DNA of 64,000 nucleotides, from NCBI RefSeq assembly GCF_002288825.1, contig NZ_NSLI01000002.1, forward strand, positions 496,001 to 560,000. The letters run 5' to 3'. This DNA comes from Sphingomonas lenta (GTDB lineage Bacteria > Pseudomonadota > Alphaproteobacteria > Sphingomonadales > Sphingomonadaceae). The notes beneath the pieces are model-generated. The model ran no database searches, was not told where the DNA came from, and saw only the letters and a program-made list of their open reading frames with translations. This document shows positions 1-8,396 of this stretch, piece after piece. The position numbers were made by a program, and so were the translations under genes. Each line of letters starts with the position of its first letter. Position 1 is the first letter of the stretch.

Positions 1-2
1 CC

Positions 3-347
3 ACCCACGACCTCCACGAGGCGGACGCGCTCGCCGACCGGGTGGTCGTGCTCGACCGGGGCCGGATCGTCGCTGACGGCGGCCCCGCCGCGATCCGTAG
101 CCTGGCGGGCGGCTCCGTGGTGCGCTGCCGGACCGAGCTGCCCCTGGGGCGGCTGCTCATGCTGCCCGGCGTGAGGCGGGCCGAGCGGGAAGGCGCGGAC
201 ACGCGGATCGCGACGGGCGACGCGGTCGCCACCGTGCGCGCGCTGCTCGCGGTGGACGGCGCGCTCGCCGACCTGCGCGTGGCCGACGCAGCCCTGGAGG
301 ACGCCATGGCGACGCTCCTCGCCGACGGGCGGAGGGCCGCGGCATGA
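3..347 (+). CDS. ABC transporter ATP-binding protein, 3' part only
   Basis: The window opens inside this gene, leaving its last 114 residues. The frame starts with THDLHEAD, the switch-histidine loop that follows Walker B in ABC ATPases, and continues through VVVLDRGRIVADG. Walker A, the signature motif and Walker B lie upstream of the window. The remaining ~75 residues are a variable tail as in DrrA-type export ATPases. The stop overlaps the permease start in ATGA, so both subunits are probably made together and form an inner-membrane exporter. The substrate cannot be read from the sequence. Confidence 0.9.
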   Translation, partial: THDLHEADALADRVVVLDRGRIVADGGPAAIRSLAGGSVVRCRTELPLGRLLMLPGVRRAEREGADTRIATGDAVATVRALLAVDGALADLRVADAALEDAMATLLADGRRAAA

Positions 348-1096
348 GCGCCTACGCGCAACCGGCCGGCCTGTGGCGCCGCGAGTGCCTGGTCGAACTC
401 AAGCGCTCCTGGCGGCTGCCGCAATTCATGGTGCCGACCGTGGTCACGCCCGCCGCCTTCTACGCGCTGTTCACGCTGGCGCTGGCGCGCACGCCCTCGC
501 TGTCCGGTGCCGCGGCGTCGCTCGCGTGCTACGGCGTGTTCGCGGCGATCGGCCCTTCGCTGTTCGGCTTCGGCGCGGGCGTCGCGATGGAGCGCGAGCA
601 GGGGCTGATCGAGCTCAAGCGCGTGTCGCCGATGCCGACGGGAGCGTATCTCGCGGGCAAGCTCGCCGCGGCCGTCGCCGCGACCGCGGCGGCCGTGGCG
701 CTGATCTACGCGCTGGGCGTGATCGCTGGCGTGCGGCTGTCGGCCGGCCAGTGGCTCGCGCTCGCGGCCCTCCATCTGCTCTCCACCGTCCCCTTCGCGC
801 TCCTCGGCTTCGGCTTGGGCATGCGCATGGGCGGCAAGGGCGCGGTGGCGGCCGCCAACGCCTTGTTCCTCGGCGCCTCGGTCGTGGGCGGGTTGTGGGC
901 GCCGTCCGCGATCCTGCCCGGCTGGATGCGGCTCGTGGGCGAACTCGTGCCGTCCTATCACCTAGGCCAGCTGGCACTCGGGATCGTCGGCGCCGACACG
1001 ATCGGATCGCCGGTCGCGCACGTCGCCGCCATCGTCGCCATGACCGCGCTCGCAGGCTGGTGGGCCTGGAGCGGTTGGCGGCGGAGCGCGGCTTGA
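344..1096 (+). CDS. ABC-2 type transporter permease
   Basis: 250-residue integral membrane protein with about six hydrophobic segments (for example near residues 25-45, 60-80, 105-130, 140-160, 175-195 and 222-243). It fits the ABC-2 family, the membrane partner of DrrA-like ATPases; the stretch MEREQGLIELKRVSPMPT is the loop that follows the second segment in this family. It overlaps the ATPase gene by four bases upstream, and the sensor kinase follows directly. Such ABC/DesK-type clusters usually let the kinase control the exporter, which is inference here. Confidence 0.9.
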   Translation: MSAYAQPAGLWRRECLVELKRSWRLPQFMVPTVVTPAAFYALFTLALARTPSLSGAAASLACYGVFAAIGPSLFGFGAGVAMEREQGLIELKRVSPMPTGAYLAGKLAAAVAATAAAVALIYALGVIAGVRLSAGQWLALAALHLLSTVPFALLGFGLGMRMGGKGAVAAANALFLGASVVGGLWAPSAILPGWMRLVGELVPSYHLGQLALGIVGADTIGSPVAHVAAIVAMTALAGWWAWSGWRRSAA

Positions 1097-1128
1097 CGGG
1101 CGCGGCAGCCGGGGGGAACGTCGCGTCC

Positions 1129-2196
1129 ATGACCGGGCGCGAGGGGAAGAGCTGGATCGACGGGCCGCTACCCTGGCTCGTCTGGCTGCCCTTCTACGCG
1201 CTGCCCTGGCTGTGGCGGACACCGAGCGCGACCGAGCTGCTGGCGTCGGCGGTCGGGGTTGCGCTGTTCCTGCCAACTTATCTGCTCGGCTACGGAATGG
1301 GTGGCGTGCGGCTGATCGCCGCGGCGACTATTGTGCTGGCGGTGGCGCTCGCGCTGGCCCCTTTCGGCGTCAACTGGACGGTGTTCGCGATCTATGCGTC
1401 CGCTATGTTGGGCGTGCTCCGGCCGGCACGCCGCGCGACCGTCGCGATCGCGGGCGTGGCGTTCGCCGTGGCGACCGCCGGGCTGCTGCTAGGCCAGCCG
1501 CTGCTCTGGTGGCTGCCAGGCCTGTTGCTGGTGATCATGACCGGCTTCGCCACGCTGTCGCGCGAGACGCTGTACGACCGCAACGCGGCGCTGCTGGCCA
1601 CACAGGAGGAGGTGCGCCGGCTGGCGGGTGCGGCCGAGCGCGAACGCATCGCGCGCGACCTCCACGACCTGGTCGGCCGCACGCTGACGCTGTCGGCGCT
1701 CAAGGCCGACTTGGCCGCCAAGCTCATCGCACGCGACGTGCAGGGGGCCGAGGCCGAGATGCGCGAGGTGGCGCGGATAGCGCGCGAGGGCCTGGGCGAG
1801 GTCCGCGCCGCGCTCGCCGGCATGGGCGGCGGCGGCTTGGCGCGGGAGGCGGCGGCGTCTGCCCAGGCGCTGGAGGCCGCAGGCGTAGAGGCCCGGCTAG
1901 CGGGTGACCCCGCAGTGATCCCCGCCGACGCGGGGGCGGTCCTCGCGATGACGCTTCGAGAGGCGGTAACCAACGTGATCCGGCACGCGGACGCCGCCCG
2001 CTGCATCGTCGAGCTCGGCTTGGACGGCGGCGCGGCGCGATTAGAGGTGGCCGATGACGGCCGCGGCGGCTCTTTCCGCGAAGGCAACGGGCTCGCCGGC
2101 ATGCGCCAGCGGCTCGCCGCCGCGGGCGGGACACTCCTGATCGAGGCGAACGACTGCGGCACCCGACTGGTCGCGAGCGTCCCGGCCGCCGCGTGA
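1129..2196 (+). CDS. DesK/NarX-type sensor histidine kinase
   Basis: 355 residues. The first ~135 residues hold about five transmembrane segments. A HisKA_3 dimerisation domain follows with the phospho-acceptor motif ERIARDLHDLVGR (His near residue 179), then an HATPase_c domain with MTLREAVTNVIRHA (N box) and ADDGRGG (G1 box). The kinase is expected to autophosphorylate and pass the phosphate to the LuxR-type regulator encoded 10 bp downstream. ATG 1129 was chosen because a GGGGGGAA stretch sits before it; a TTG at 1093 overlapping the permease stop is an alternative. The open frame extends much further upstream, but that part is out of frame with the permease and is a high-GC shadow. Confidence 0.9.
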   Translation: MTGREGKSWIDGPLPWLVWLPFYALPWLWRTPSATELLASAVGVALFLPTYLLGYGMGGVRLIAAATIVLAVALALAPFGVNWTVFAIYASAMLGVLRPARRATVAIAGVAFAVATAGLLLGQPLLWWLPGLLLVIMTGFATLSRETLYDRNAALLATQEEVRRLAGAAERERIARDLHDLVGRTLTLSALKADLAAKLIARDVQGAEAEMREVARIAREGLGEVRAALAGMGGGGLAREAAASAQALEAAGVEARLAGDPAVIPADAGAVLAMTLREAVTNVIRHADAARCIVELGLDGGAARLEVADDGRGGSFREGNGLAGMRQRLAAAGGTLLIEANDCGTRLVASVPAAA

Positions 2197-2206
2197 CCTG
2201 CCGACC

Positions 2207-2812
2207 ATGATCCGGCTCGTCATCGCGGAGGATCAGGCCATGGTGCTGGGCGCGCTCGCCACGCTGCTCGGCTTCGAGCCCGACCTGGAGGTCGTGGGCC
2301 GCGCGACCGACGGCGACGCCGCGCTCGCGCTCGTGCGCGAGCTGCGGCCCGATATCCTCCTCACCGACATCGAAATGCCGGGCATGACGGGCATCGACGT
2401 CGCCCGCGCGCTCGCGTCGGAGGGCTCGTCCACGCGCGTCGTGATCGTCACTACCTTCGCGCGGGCGGGCTACCTCGCCCGGGCGCGGGCGGCGGACGTG
2501 CGCGGCTACCTGCTCAAGGACGCACCCGTCGAGGAGGTCGCGGGTGCGGTCCGCGCGGTCGCCGCCGGGCGGCGCGCGATCGCGCCTGCCCTCGCGGCGA
2601 TGGCGTGGGACGCGGGCGCGGATCCGCTCACCGACCGCGAGCGCGACGCGCTCAGGCTGGCGGAGCAGGGCCTGTCCAACAAGGAGATCGCCCGCCGGAT
2701 AGGGCTATCACCGGGTACGGTGCGCAACTACCTGTCCGAAGCGGCGGCCAAGCTGGGGGCGGGAAACCGTGTGGGGGCGGGGCGTGTCGCTCGGCTGAAC
2801 GGCTGGCTTTGA
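2207..2812 (+). CDS. NarL/DesR-type response regulator
   Basis: 201 residues. The receiver domain occupies residues 1-120 with acidic pocket AEDQ, phospho-acceptor Asp54 in LLTDIEMPG, the Thr of IVTTFA and Lys in LLKDAP. A LuxR-type helix-turn-helix lies near residues 138-200 (LTDRERDALRLAEQGLSNKE and SPGTVRNYLSEA). It is the partner of the preceding kinase and probably controls the adjacent exporter genes. This completes a four-gene ABC-kinase-regulator operon. Confidence 0.92.
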   Translation: MIRLVIAEDQAMVLGALATLLGFEPDLEVVGRATDGDAALALVRELRPDILLTDIEMPGMTGIDVARALASEGSSTRVVIVTTFARAGYLARARAADVRGYLLKDAPVEEVAGAVRAVAAGRRAIAPALAAMAWDAGADPLTDRERDALRLAEQGLSNKEIARRIGLSPGTVRNYLSEAAAKLGAGNRVGAGRVARLNGWL

Positions 2813-2965
2813 ATGCTCGGCTCCGGCCGGAAGCTGAGAGGCGACTTCGAGTGCGTGCTTGCGGTGAGCCAAACGAGGTGGCCGGTGTAATGGCCGTTCG
2901 ACTTTGATGCCCAAGCCAGAATGACGGCGAAGCACCGGGCTATCCGCGTGCCGATCCACGCTGGA

Positions 2966-3358
2966 TCAGGAGCGTCGCGCCGCACGGCGGTCCGCAAGCG
3001 TCTCCACGAGTTCGTCGTGCCGTTGCTCGACACAGGTCGCCAGACGCCGGCTGATCTCCGTGTTCACCCGGTTCCGGACCGCCTTGTCGCGCGTAGTCGA
3101 GAGCACCGCCTTGAACTCGCCCTCGAAGCGCGGGAAGCACGTGACCATCGCGTCGCAGCCGATTTGGTCGACCTCGCGGTCACCGGTCGACTTCCTGGTG
3201 ACGCAGCGGACCGTTCCGTTCCTGGTCTTCAGCGAGCCGCGCCAATCCCGGAGCTTTCTGCCGATGACGGTGATCTCTTCCTGGACGGCGGGTTCGGCGA
3301 TCGGAGCTTGCACGCCGGCGGCCTGTACGCCCGCGAGCAACGCAATGGTGGTGAGCAT
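2966..3358 (-). CDS. Exported hypothetical protein
   Basis: 130 residues with an N-terminal hydrophobic signal-like stretch (MLTTIALLAGVQAAGVQA). The mature part starts with EEITVIGRKLRDWRG, resembling the short leader seen in sphingomonad secreted proteins. Four cysteines in the mature part (CVT, GCDA, TCF, TCVE) could form two disulfides in the periplasm. I do not recognise a family with a known function. It lies alone on the minus strand between the two-component operon and a membrane-protein gene. Confidence 0.65.
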   Translation of the reverse strand: MLTTIALLAGVQAAGVQAPIAEPAVQEEITVIGRKLRDWRGSLKTRNGTVRCVTRKSTGDREVDQIGCDAMVTCFPRFEGEFKAVLSTTRDKAVRNRVNTEISRRLATCVEQRHDELVETLADRRAARRS

Positions 3359-3441
3359 GGCGATCCCTTGTCGTTATGGGGCGATGCTGCCGTCCCGGAG
3401 TACCAGATGCAAGACGCGCGGGCCGACCCAGATGGCCGGCG

Positions 3442-3957
3442 TCACCGGTCGCCGATCATACCAGTGGATTGAGTGTGGGCGTCTCTCGACCGGCGCGGAT
3501 CATTGCAGCGGATCAGGGCGTAGGTGAACACCAGCCCGGCGGCCGCGCCGCCCGCTACGTAGAGAGGCAGAACCGCAGGGTCGAAGCGAGCGCCCGTCAG
3601 TCCGACCCCGAAGCCGCGGGAGTAGGCGGCAGGGATCAGCAGAAGCGTTCCGAACATAGCGAGCACCCCCGCAGCCATGTTGCCGGCATACCGGACCGGC
3701 GTCGCCCTGGGCATGAACCGTTCGGCTGCGACGAACAGGAGCGCGAGCAGGCCACCCAGCAGGAGCTTCGCCGCGGGACCCACGTCATCCGCGACCTTCC
3801 AGGTCGCAGCGGGCAGATCACCGAGTTCCGCGCCGAGCAGCGCCGCCGACGGCGCCAAACCGAACCAGGCGACAAGAAGACTGGGCAGGAATATGGCCGT
3901 CGCCCAACCAACCAGCCAAGCCGGGCCGCTGCAACGAAGCGCGGTTGCTTTGAACAT
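3442..3957 (-). CDS. Hypothetical multi-pass membrane protein
   Basis: 171 residues from ATG 3957, chosen because GGGAGGTG stands just upstream; a start 14 codons earlier is possible but has no such site. Four hydrophobic segments are visible (about residues 10-35, 62-78, 92-114 and 127-150). No catalytic motif is seen and I do not recognise the family. Confidence 0.55.
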   Translation of the reverse strand: MFKATALRCSGPAWLVGWATAIFLPSLLVAWFGLAPSAALLGAELGDLPAATWKVADDVGPAAKLLLGGLLALLFVAAERFMPRATPVRYAGNMAAGVLAMFGTLLLIPAAYSRGFGVGLTGARFDPAVLPLYVAGGAAAGLVFTYALIRCNDPRRSRDAHTQSTGMIGDR

Positions 3958-4128
3958 CGGCACCTCCCGCACGCCTTCTGCACGAACTCGGAACGGCACG
4001 CTTGAGAAATCGTGAGCCGGTTGCGATCACCGGGTTGATTCGGGCGCGATGAGAGGCAAGGAGCAGAACCGTTCGGTTCCGATACCGGCAGGCCATCACG
4101 AACTGCTGGCGTCCCGCCGTTCCTGTGC

Positions 4129-5304
4129 TTAGATCAGGCCCGCAACACGCAGCTCCGGCATGGACCGATCGGTGCTCCGATCAGTGACCGGCTGCGATCC
4201 GGACGCGTTCGCACCGCTGGTTCCACGAACGCCGTTGGGCAGCAGCGCGACGCTCAACAGGTAGCCCAGCACCGCGCTTCCGCCGTAGCCGACCAGCGGC
4301 GTGGGATGATTGTCGAGCGCGGCCGCGACCACCACGCCGAACCAGCACCCGCCGAAGGCCAGCAGAGCCGGCCGCTCTCCTCCTCCGCGCAACGTGCCGA
4401 TCACGGCAGGCATCACGAGGGCGACCGCTCCGATCACCACGGCCAAACCGGCGAGCGGATGCACGTCGAATGCGGTGTAGAAGACCTGATCGACGAAAGG
4501 CGAAGCGGGGAGCGTATCCGGCTTCAGCAAGGTCCAGCCGAAGGCCAGTGTCGCCGCCACCGCGGCCGTGATCGCATGACGGCTCGGCGCCACGCACAGG
4601 AGAGCGACGAGCGCCGCCAGCAGCACGCCCGCCATCGCGCGGTCGGGTTGAGCCGCCAACGCCAGAGCGGCGACGACCATGCCGATCGTCCCGATTGCGT
4701 CCGGCCTTCTAGCATACAGGACGATCATGACCGGAAGGACGATGAGGCTGACCTGGAGACTTATCGGCCCGACGCTCACCCATCTCCACGCTCCGTCGGC
4801 GGCGACGCCGAACAGAGCCGTCAGCAGGATCGGCAAGGCGAGCGCAAGCGCCGCCGCTCCCGCCCAGGCGGGACGTGCACGCGCCGTCCGGGTAAGCACG
4901 AGCCATGCGGTCGCCCCGATCACCAGCGCAGCCAGGTTGACGAGGAGGTAGCGGGACGGTGCTCCAGCCGCGAGCATGTACGCCAGTCCCGACGCAACGG
5001 CGCCAGCGCCGCAGATGAGGCCGAGCAAGCGAGGTCGCGCCGAAATGCCGTTCATCGTTGTGGAGCTCCAAGCCAGAGGTGCGGACGGAAACAGGAGGTC
5101 GCGGGCCGACCGCAGCCTTGCGGCGATCACCAGCGTGAGGGTCGCGCGTAGGCAGCCGACCGCGAACGCCAGGGCGGCGCGATCATCGGGTATCTCCGCC
5201 AACTCGCTCCCCATCGCGCGGGACCAGGATGAGAGGTGAGGCGGAAGGGCGCGCGAGACCATCGACAGCGCCCGTGACGCGAGGCGGCGGATGATCCCGT
5301 TCAC
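4129..5304 (-). CDS. Multi-pass membrane protein with SEDS-like features
   Basis: 391 residues. The first ~70 residues resemble a short domain seen in sphingomonad membrane proteins (LPPHLSSWSRAMGSELAEI then DDRAALAFAVGCL). About ten transmembrane segments follow. Two stretches recall FtsW/RodA proteins: GAWRWVSVGPISLQ (compare the GAKRWI..GPLSFQPSE region) and PTPLVGYGGSAVLGYLLSVA (compare the SYGGSS region). This similarity is by eye and distant; an essential division role is unlikely. The gene overlaps the PadR gene by four bases (ATGA) and is probably controlled by it. Confidence 0.6.
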   Translation of the reverse strand: MNGIIRRLASRALSMVSRALPPHLSSWSRAMGSELAEIPDDRAALAFAVGCLRATLTLVIAARLRSARDLLFPSAPLAWSSTTMNGISARPRLLGLICGAGAVASGLAYMLAAGAPSRYLLVNLAALVIGATAWLVLTRTARARPAWAGAAALALALPILLTALFGVAADGAWRWVSVGPISLQVSLIVLPVMIVLYARRPDAIGTIGMVVAALALAAQPDRAMAGVLLAALVALLCVAPSRHAITAAVAATLAFGWTLLKPDTLPASPFVDQVFYTAFDVHPLAGLAVVIGAVALVMPAVIGTLRGGGERPALLAFGGCWFGVVVAAALDNHPTPLVGYGGSAVLGYLLSVALLPNGVRGTSGANASGSQPVTDRSTDRSMPELRVAGLI

Positions 5305-5621
5305 GACGCCGTTCCGCCGGCGAGCCTTCCGGCCGCAGAGGCAGGCCGATCGGATGCGATTGCCTCACGGTGCGCGAGCTGACGGCCCGAGGCGGTCAGG
5401 CGGTAGGCATGGCGTGGCGGTCTTCCGCTCGCGACCGGCTGTTGCCACTCCGCTTCCAGATAGCCTTGCGCTTCGAGGCGGATGAGGAGCGGATAAAGCG
5501 TGCCGGACTTGATGCCGGTCAACGTTGCGAGCTCGTACCCGTAGCTCCACCGTACGCCGGCATCGAGCAGGGCGGCCAGCAGGGCGCGGGCGTGTTTGGA
5601 CAGAGCGCGTTTCCGAGTCAC
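5301..5621 (-). CDS. PadR-family transcriptional regulator
   Basis: 106 residues from GTG 5621. The winged helix shows the PadR pattern: ALLAALLDAG, YGYELATLTGIKSGTLYPLL (recognition helix) and LEAQGYLEAEW, then the wing with RPPRHAYRLTASGRQ. PadR proteins normally repress their own operon and a neighbouring membrane-protein gene. Here the next gene is translationally coupled (ATGA) and is the obvious target. A perfect 12-bp palindrome lies 13 bp upstream of the start. Confidence 0.88.
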   Translation of the reverse strand: MTRKRALSKHARALLAALLDAGVRWSYGYELATLTGIKSGTLYPLLIRLEAQGYLEAEWQQPVASGRPPRHAYRLTASGRQLAHREAIASDRPASAAGRLAGGTAS

Positions 5622-5633
5622 GCCACCATAGAC

Positions 5634-5645
5634 CTACCTAGGTAG
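5634..5645. promoter_or_regulatory. Palindromic operator candidate of the PadR operon
   Basis: CTACCTAGGTAG is a perfect 12-bp palindrome just upstream of the padR-like start (GTG 5621). Its position over the presumed promoter fits autorepression. No experimental support is visible. Confidence 0.55.
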
Positions 5646-5867
5646 ACTTATGGTCAAGCGAATTGATGAGCACACTCATCGCTGCCCGGGCGTTTGGGGT
5701 GTCAAAACCGGTCGACGCTGTTGAAAAGCTCGCGCTTGCGGCGAGTTGGACCCACAATCGGCCATTCAACCGTGCTCGGCCGCCACCATAAGCAGAAGTC
5801 CACTCCTGCCGGGCCAGCGTGACAGGATAGAGTTGGTTGCAGCGCGAAGCCGAGACTGCCAGCAGCG

Positions 5868-6101
5868 TCACTGATCGATAGAGACCGCAACCGTCACCGA
5901 GAGCCGTCGCAACTCGCGCGTTCCTCGATCCTGCACCTCGCACCGCAGGCTCCGGCACCCAGGAGTCATCTCTTGGTCCGACACGATCGCCAGGGCTGCC
6001 CGCACGGTGGACGCGACCGCTCGTTCCATGTCCGGGAACTCCACACCGGGACTTGACGCGATCAACTCTCCATCGTCGATGAGTACCGCATATTTCCGCA
6101 T
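5868..6101 (-). CDS. DUF6894-like small protein
   Basis: 77 residues from ATG 6101, where the family pattern begins: MRKYAVLIDDGELI, followed by EFPDMERAVASTVRAALA. This matches the short strand, D-G-E, then helix layout of DUF6894 proteins common in rhizobia and sphingomonads. Their function is unknown. A start 20 codons upstream is open but not needed. Confidence 0.5.
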   Translation of the reverse strand: MRKYAVLIDDGELIASSPGVEFPDMERAVASTVRAALAIVSDQEMTPGCRSLRCEVQDRGTRELRRLSVTVAVSIDQ

Positions 6102-6314
6102 ACCGGCCGAATACACCCACGTGCTCCTCCAACAATCACCTGGGTCACTATTTGGAGCCACTCACATCCTCCCTGTGGGTCGCGCAGTGACCTGGGAGGA
6201 GAGCTCGCCAGACACGAGCACGCTTCTTTTGTGCAGCGCAGCAACGATCGGCTGCGCGCAACGTTCTGTCCCTATCCGGCCCCGTCCCTGGCAGCCGTAG
6301 GGAGTGTGGGCAGG

Positions 6315-7454
6315 ATGAGATCACTATCGCAGAACATATCCCGGCTCGCCGCGGCGCGAGCCGGAAATCCGGGCTCACCCGGCTTCATTGATCGACTGGC
6401 GGACCTGCCCTCCTTCGGTTCCAACCCGGGCGCACTCCGCGCTCGCGTTCACGTTCCGGCCGACCTTCCGCCGGGCGCGCCGCTGGTCGTCGTCCTCCAC
6501 GGCTGTACCCAGACCGCCGCCGGTTACGACCACGGCTCCGGCTGGTCCACGCTCGCCGACCGGCACGGCTGCGCGCTGCTCTTCCCGGAGCAGGTCAGGG
6601 CCAACAACCCGAACCTCTGCTTCAACTGGTTCGTGCCCGGTGACATCGGTCGTAAGGGCGGCGAGGCGGAGTCGATCGCGAGCATGGTCAAGGCCATGCT
6701 GGACGAACATGATCTGGACCGCGGCCGCGTGTTCATCACCGGCCTGTCCGCCGGCGGGGCAATGACAGCCGTCATGCTGGCCATCTACCCTGAGCTGTTC
6801 GCGGGCGGAGCCATCATCGGCGGTCTCCCGTATGGCTGCGCGTCCGACATACCCGAAGCGCTTCGGCAGATGCGCGAGCGGAGGAGTGCTGATGGCCCTT
6901 CGTTGGCGGCCGCCGTCAGACGTGCGGCGAGTGGACACGAGGGCCCTTGGCCCACCCTGTCGCTGTGGCACGGCACCGCTGATACCACAGTTGATGTGTC
7001 CAATATGGATCGCCTCGGCCGGCAGTGGCGGCACTTGCATGGGATCGAGGACGCGGCTCCCGTGGTGACGCGGGGGCCGGGCTCGGAGCACCGTACTTGG
7101 CGCGCGCCGGACGGAGGTCATCTGGTCGAGGAATGGCGGATCATCGGCATGGGGCATGGCGTGCCGCTCGACCCGACTGGTTCCGACCGCCTGGGCGTGG
7201 CCGGTCCATATATGCTCGATGTCGGCATCTCGAGCACCGCTCACATCGCGCGATCATGGGGGTTGGTGACGCAGGACGTGGCGGCAGCCGATCTCCCGGT
7301 TCGAAGGAACCTGCCCCGCCTAGCGCATTCGCCTCCTCCGGAGTTCGTTGGGCATCACCTGGAGGACGACCGGGTTGCTCCGCCCGCCACAGCTCCCGGC
7401 ACCATCCAGCAGACGATCGAGCGGGCGCTGCGCTCGGCCGGGCTCATGCGCTAG
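6315..7454 (+). CDS. PHB-depolymerase-family alpha/beta esterase
   Basis: 379 residues. The core shows the PHB/LpqC esterase pattern: PLVVVLHGCTQTAAGYD (oxyanion region), nucleophile elbow GLSAGG with Ser near residue 155, NWFVPGD, WHGTADTTVDVSN (acid region) and a His in MGHGVPLD. It probably hydrolyses short polyhydroxyalkanoate oligomers or similar esters. No convincing signal peptide is seen at the chosen start (ATG 6315, after GGGAGTGTGGGCAGG), so it may be intracellular. A 3' remnant of a cation-antiporter gene follows. Confidence 0.85.
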   Translation: MRSLSQNISRLAAARAGNPGSPGFIDRLADLPSFGSNPGALRARVHVPADLPPGAPLVVVLHGCTQTAAGYDHGSGWSTLADRHGCALLFPEQVRANNPNLCFNWFVPGDIGRKGGEAESIASMVKAMLDEHDLDRGRVFITGLSAGGAMTAVMLAIYPELFAGGAIIGGLPYGCASDIPEALRQMRERRSADGPSLAAAVRRAASGHEGPWPTLSLWHGTADTTVDVSNMDRLGRQWRHLHGIEDAAPVVTRGPGSEHRTWRAPDGGHLVEEWRIIGMGHGVPLDPTGSDRLGVAGPYMLDVGISSTAHIARSWGLVTQDVAAADLPVRRNLPRLAHSPPPEFVGHHLEDDRVAPPATAPGTIQQTIERALRSAGLMR

Positions 7455-7488
7455 CAAGGCCCCGAAGCGAGCGCATTCGGAGCTGCGC

Positions 7489-7626
7489 GCCAGGTACATC
7501 GTGCTCCTGTTCCTGACGCTGATCGTCGCAACGCTGTCGCTCGGCACCGGCCGCACCACGATCCTGCAGGGCGCGGTCCACCTCATGATCCTGGCCGTCT
7601 ACCTGTTCACGACGGTCGTGCCCTGA
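7489..7626 (+). pseudogene. 3' remnant of a ChaA/CaxA calcium-proton antiporter gene
   Basis: The frame encodes VATLSLGTGRTTILQGAVHL and then MILAVYLFTTVVP before a stop. This is the conserved last transmembrane hairpin of ChaA/CaxA Ca2+:H+ antiporters. No upstream part of that protein exists here: the preceding gene ends 35 bp earlier in another frame. The remnant is about 45 codons and marks an old deletion junction. Confidence 0.6.
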
Positions 7627-7755
7627 TCCGGGCGAGTTCGTTAGGTGCGGCCCTTCAACCATGCTATGCTCGCCCATCATCTGGTCCCGCCCGCAAGCGC
7701 CACGTGACAGGGAGACGCCCTCGTGCTCCCGCTTGCATCGGACAAGGTGAGCACC

Positions 7756-7935
7756 ATGACCTCCTCGACTCCGGCCGAGCCGTCCCACGTCGCGCACGAC
7801 GACATGGAAGCGGCTCTGAAGCAGCACGGCATCGTGCGCGTCCCCGCCGACACCTTCCACTATGGCGGCTACCGCTACACCAACATCAAGGACGCGATCG
7901 CCGAAGCCAAGCGCCACCCGGGGCGAGCGGCATGA
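7756..7935 (+). CDS. Small hypothetical protein, first of three coupled genes
   Basis: 59 residues from ATG 7756 (MTSSTPAEPSHV). The second half, VPADTFHYGGYRYTNIKDAI, looks like a small folded unit; I do not recognise it. The stop overlaps the next start in ATGA, so it is the head of a three-gene coupled set. Confidence 0.55.
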   Translation: MTSSTPAEPSHVAHDDMEAALKQHGIVRVPADTFHYGGYRYTNIKDAIAEAKRHPGRAA

Positions 7936-8117
7936 TCCCGCCGGTCCAGTCGACGGCGGCTCGTGTGGCCGCGGAAGTCGAAGCCGCGGCTCTGACCGAG
8001 CTTCACGGCGAGCGCTACGCGGCCGGCTACTACTCGAGCCGGCGAGGTTTGTACGAGCATCACCTGCGCGTACTTCGGCAGCGCCGGGCCGATCTGTTGG
8101 GAGAGCCGGACGCGTGA
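7932..8117 (+). CDS. Small hypothetical protein, second of three coupled genes
   Basis: 61 residues, mostly helical and rich in Ala and Arg, with ALTELHGERYAAGYYSSRRG. The start overlaps the upstream stop (ATGA) and its own stop overlaps the next start (GTGA). The strict coupling argues that all three frames are real. Confidence 0.55.
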   Translation: MIPPVQSTAARVAAEVEAAALTELHGERYAAGYYSSRRGLYEHHLRVLRQRRADLLGEPDA

Positions 8118-8326
8118 AGAGCACAGGCACCATGCTGCCCAGGCGTAGCTCGACCGTGGAGCGCGCCTTCGCGCTTGCGCGGGATGGGGCGACGAGCATC
8201 GGCCAGATCAGGATGGGCTTGCGCCTGGAGAGGTGCGACAATGTCGACGCGCACCTTGCGGGTTCGTCGATCAGGAAGGATCTGCAACGGGCAATGGCCA
8301 CCGCCGCAGCGGCCCGGGGAACCTGA
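8114..8326 (+). CDS. Small hypothetical protein, third of three coupled genes
   Basis: 70 residues from GTG 8114. The core PRRSSTVERAFALARDGATS followed by IGQIRMGLRLERCDNVDAHL and AGSSIRKDL resembles a short sphingomonad family of unknown function, perhaps a small helix-turn-helix unit. An ATG at 8132 could be an internal start. Confidence 0.55.
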   Translation: MKSTGTMLPRRSSTVERAFALARDGATSIGQIRMGLRLERCDNVDAHLAGSSIRKDLQRAMATAAAARGT

Positions 8327-8396
8327 CGACCCCGTCGCTACGCGGTACAAGAAGAGGCAAGCCGGAGCGCTCAGCTCCCAGGAAACATCGAACTAG

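Noticed and set aside
373..1128. Open frame running from the permease region into the sensor kinase gene
   Set aside because: It is out of frame with a clear ABC-2 permease and has Arg/Gly-rich shadow composition; the kinase starts at 1129 (or 1093).
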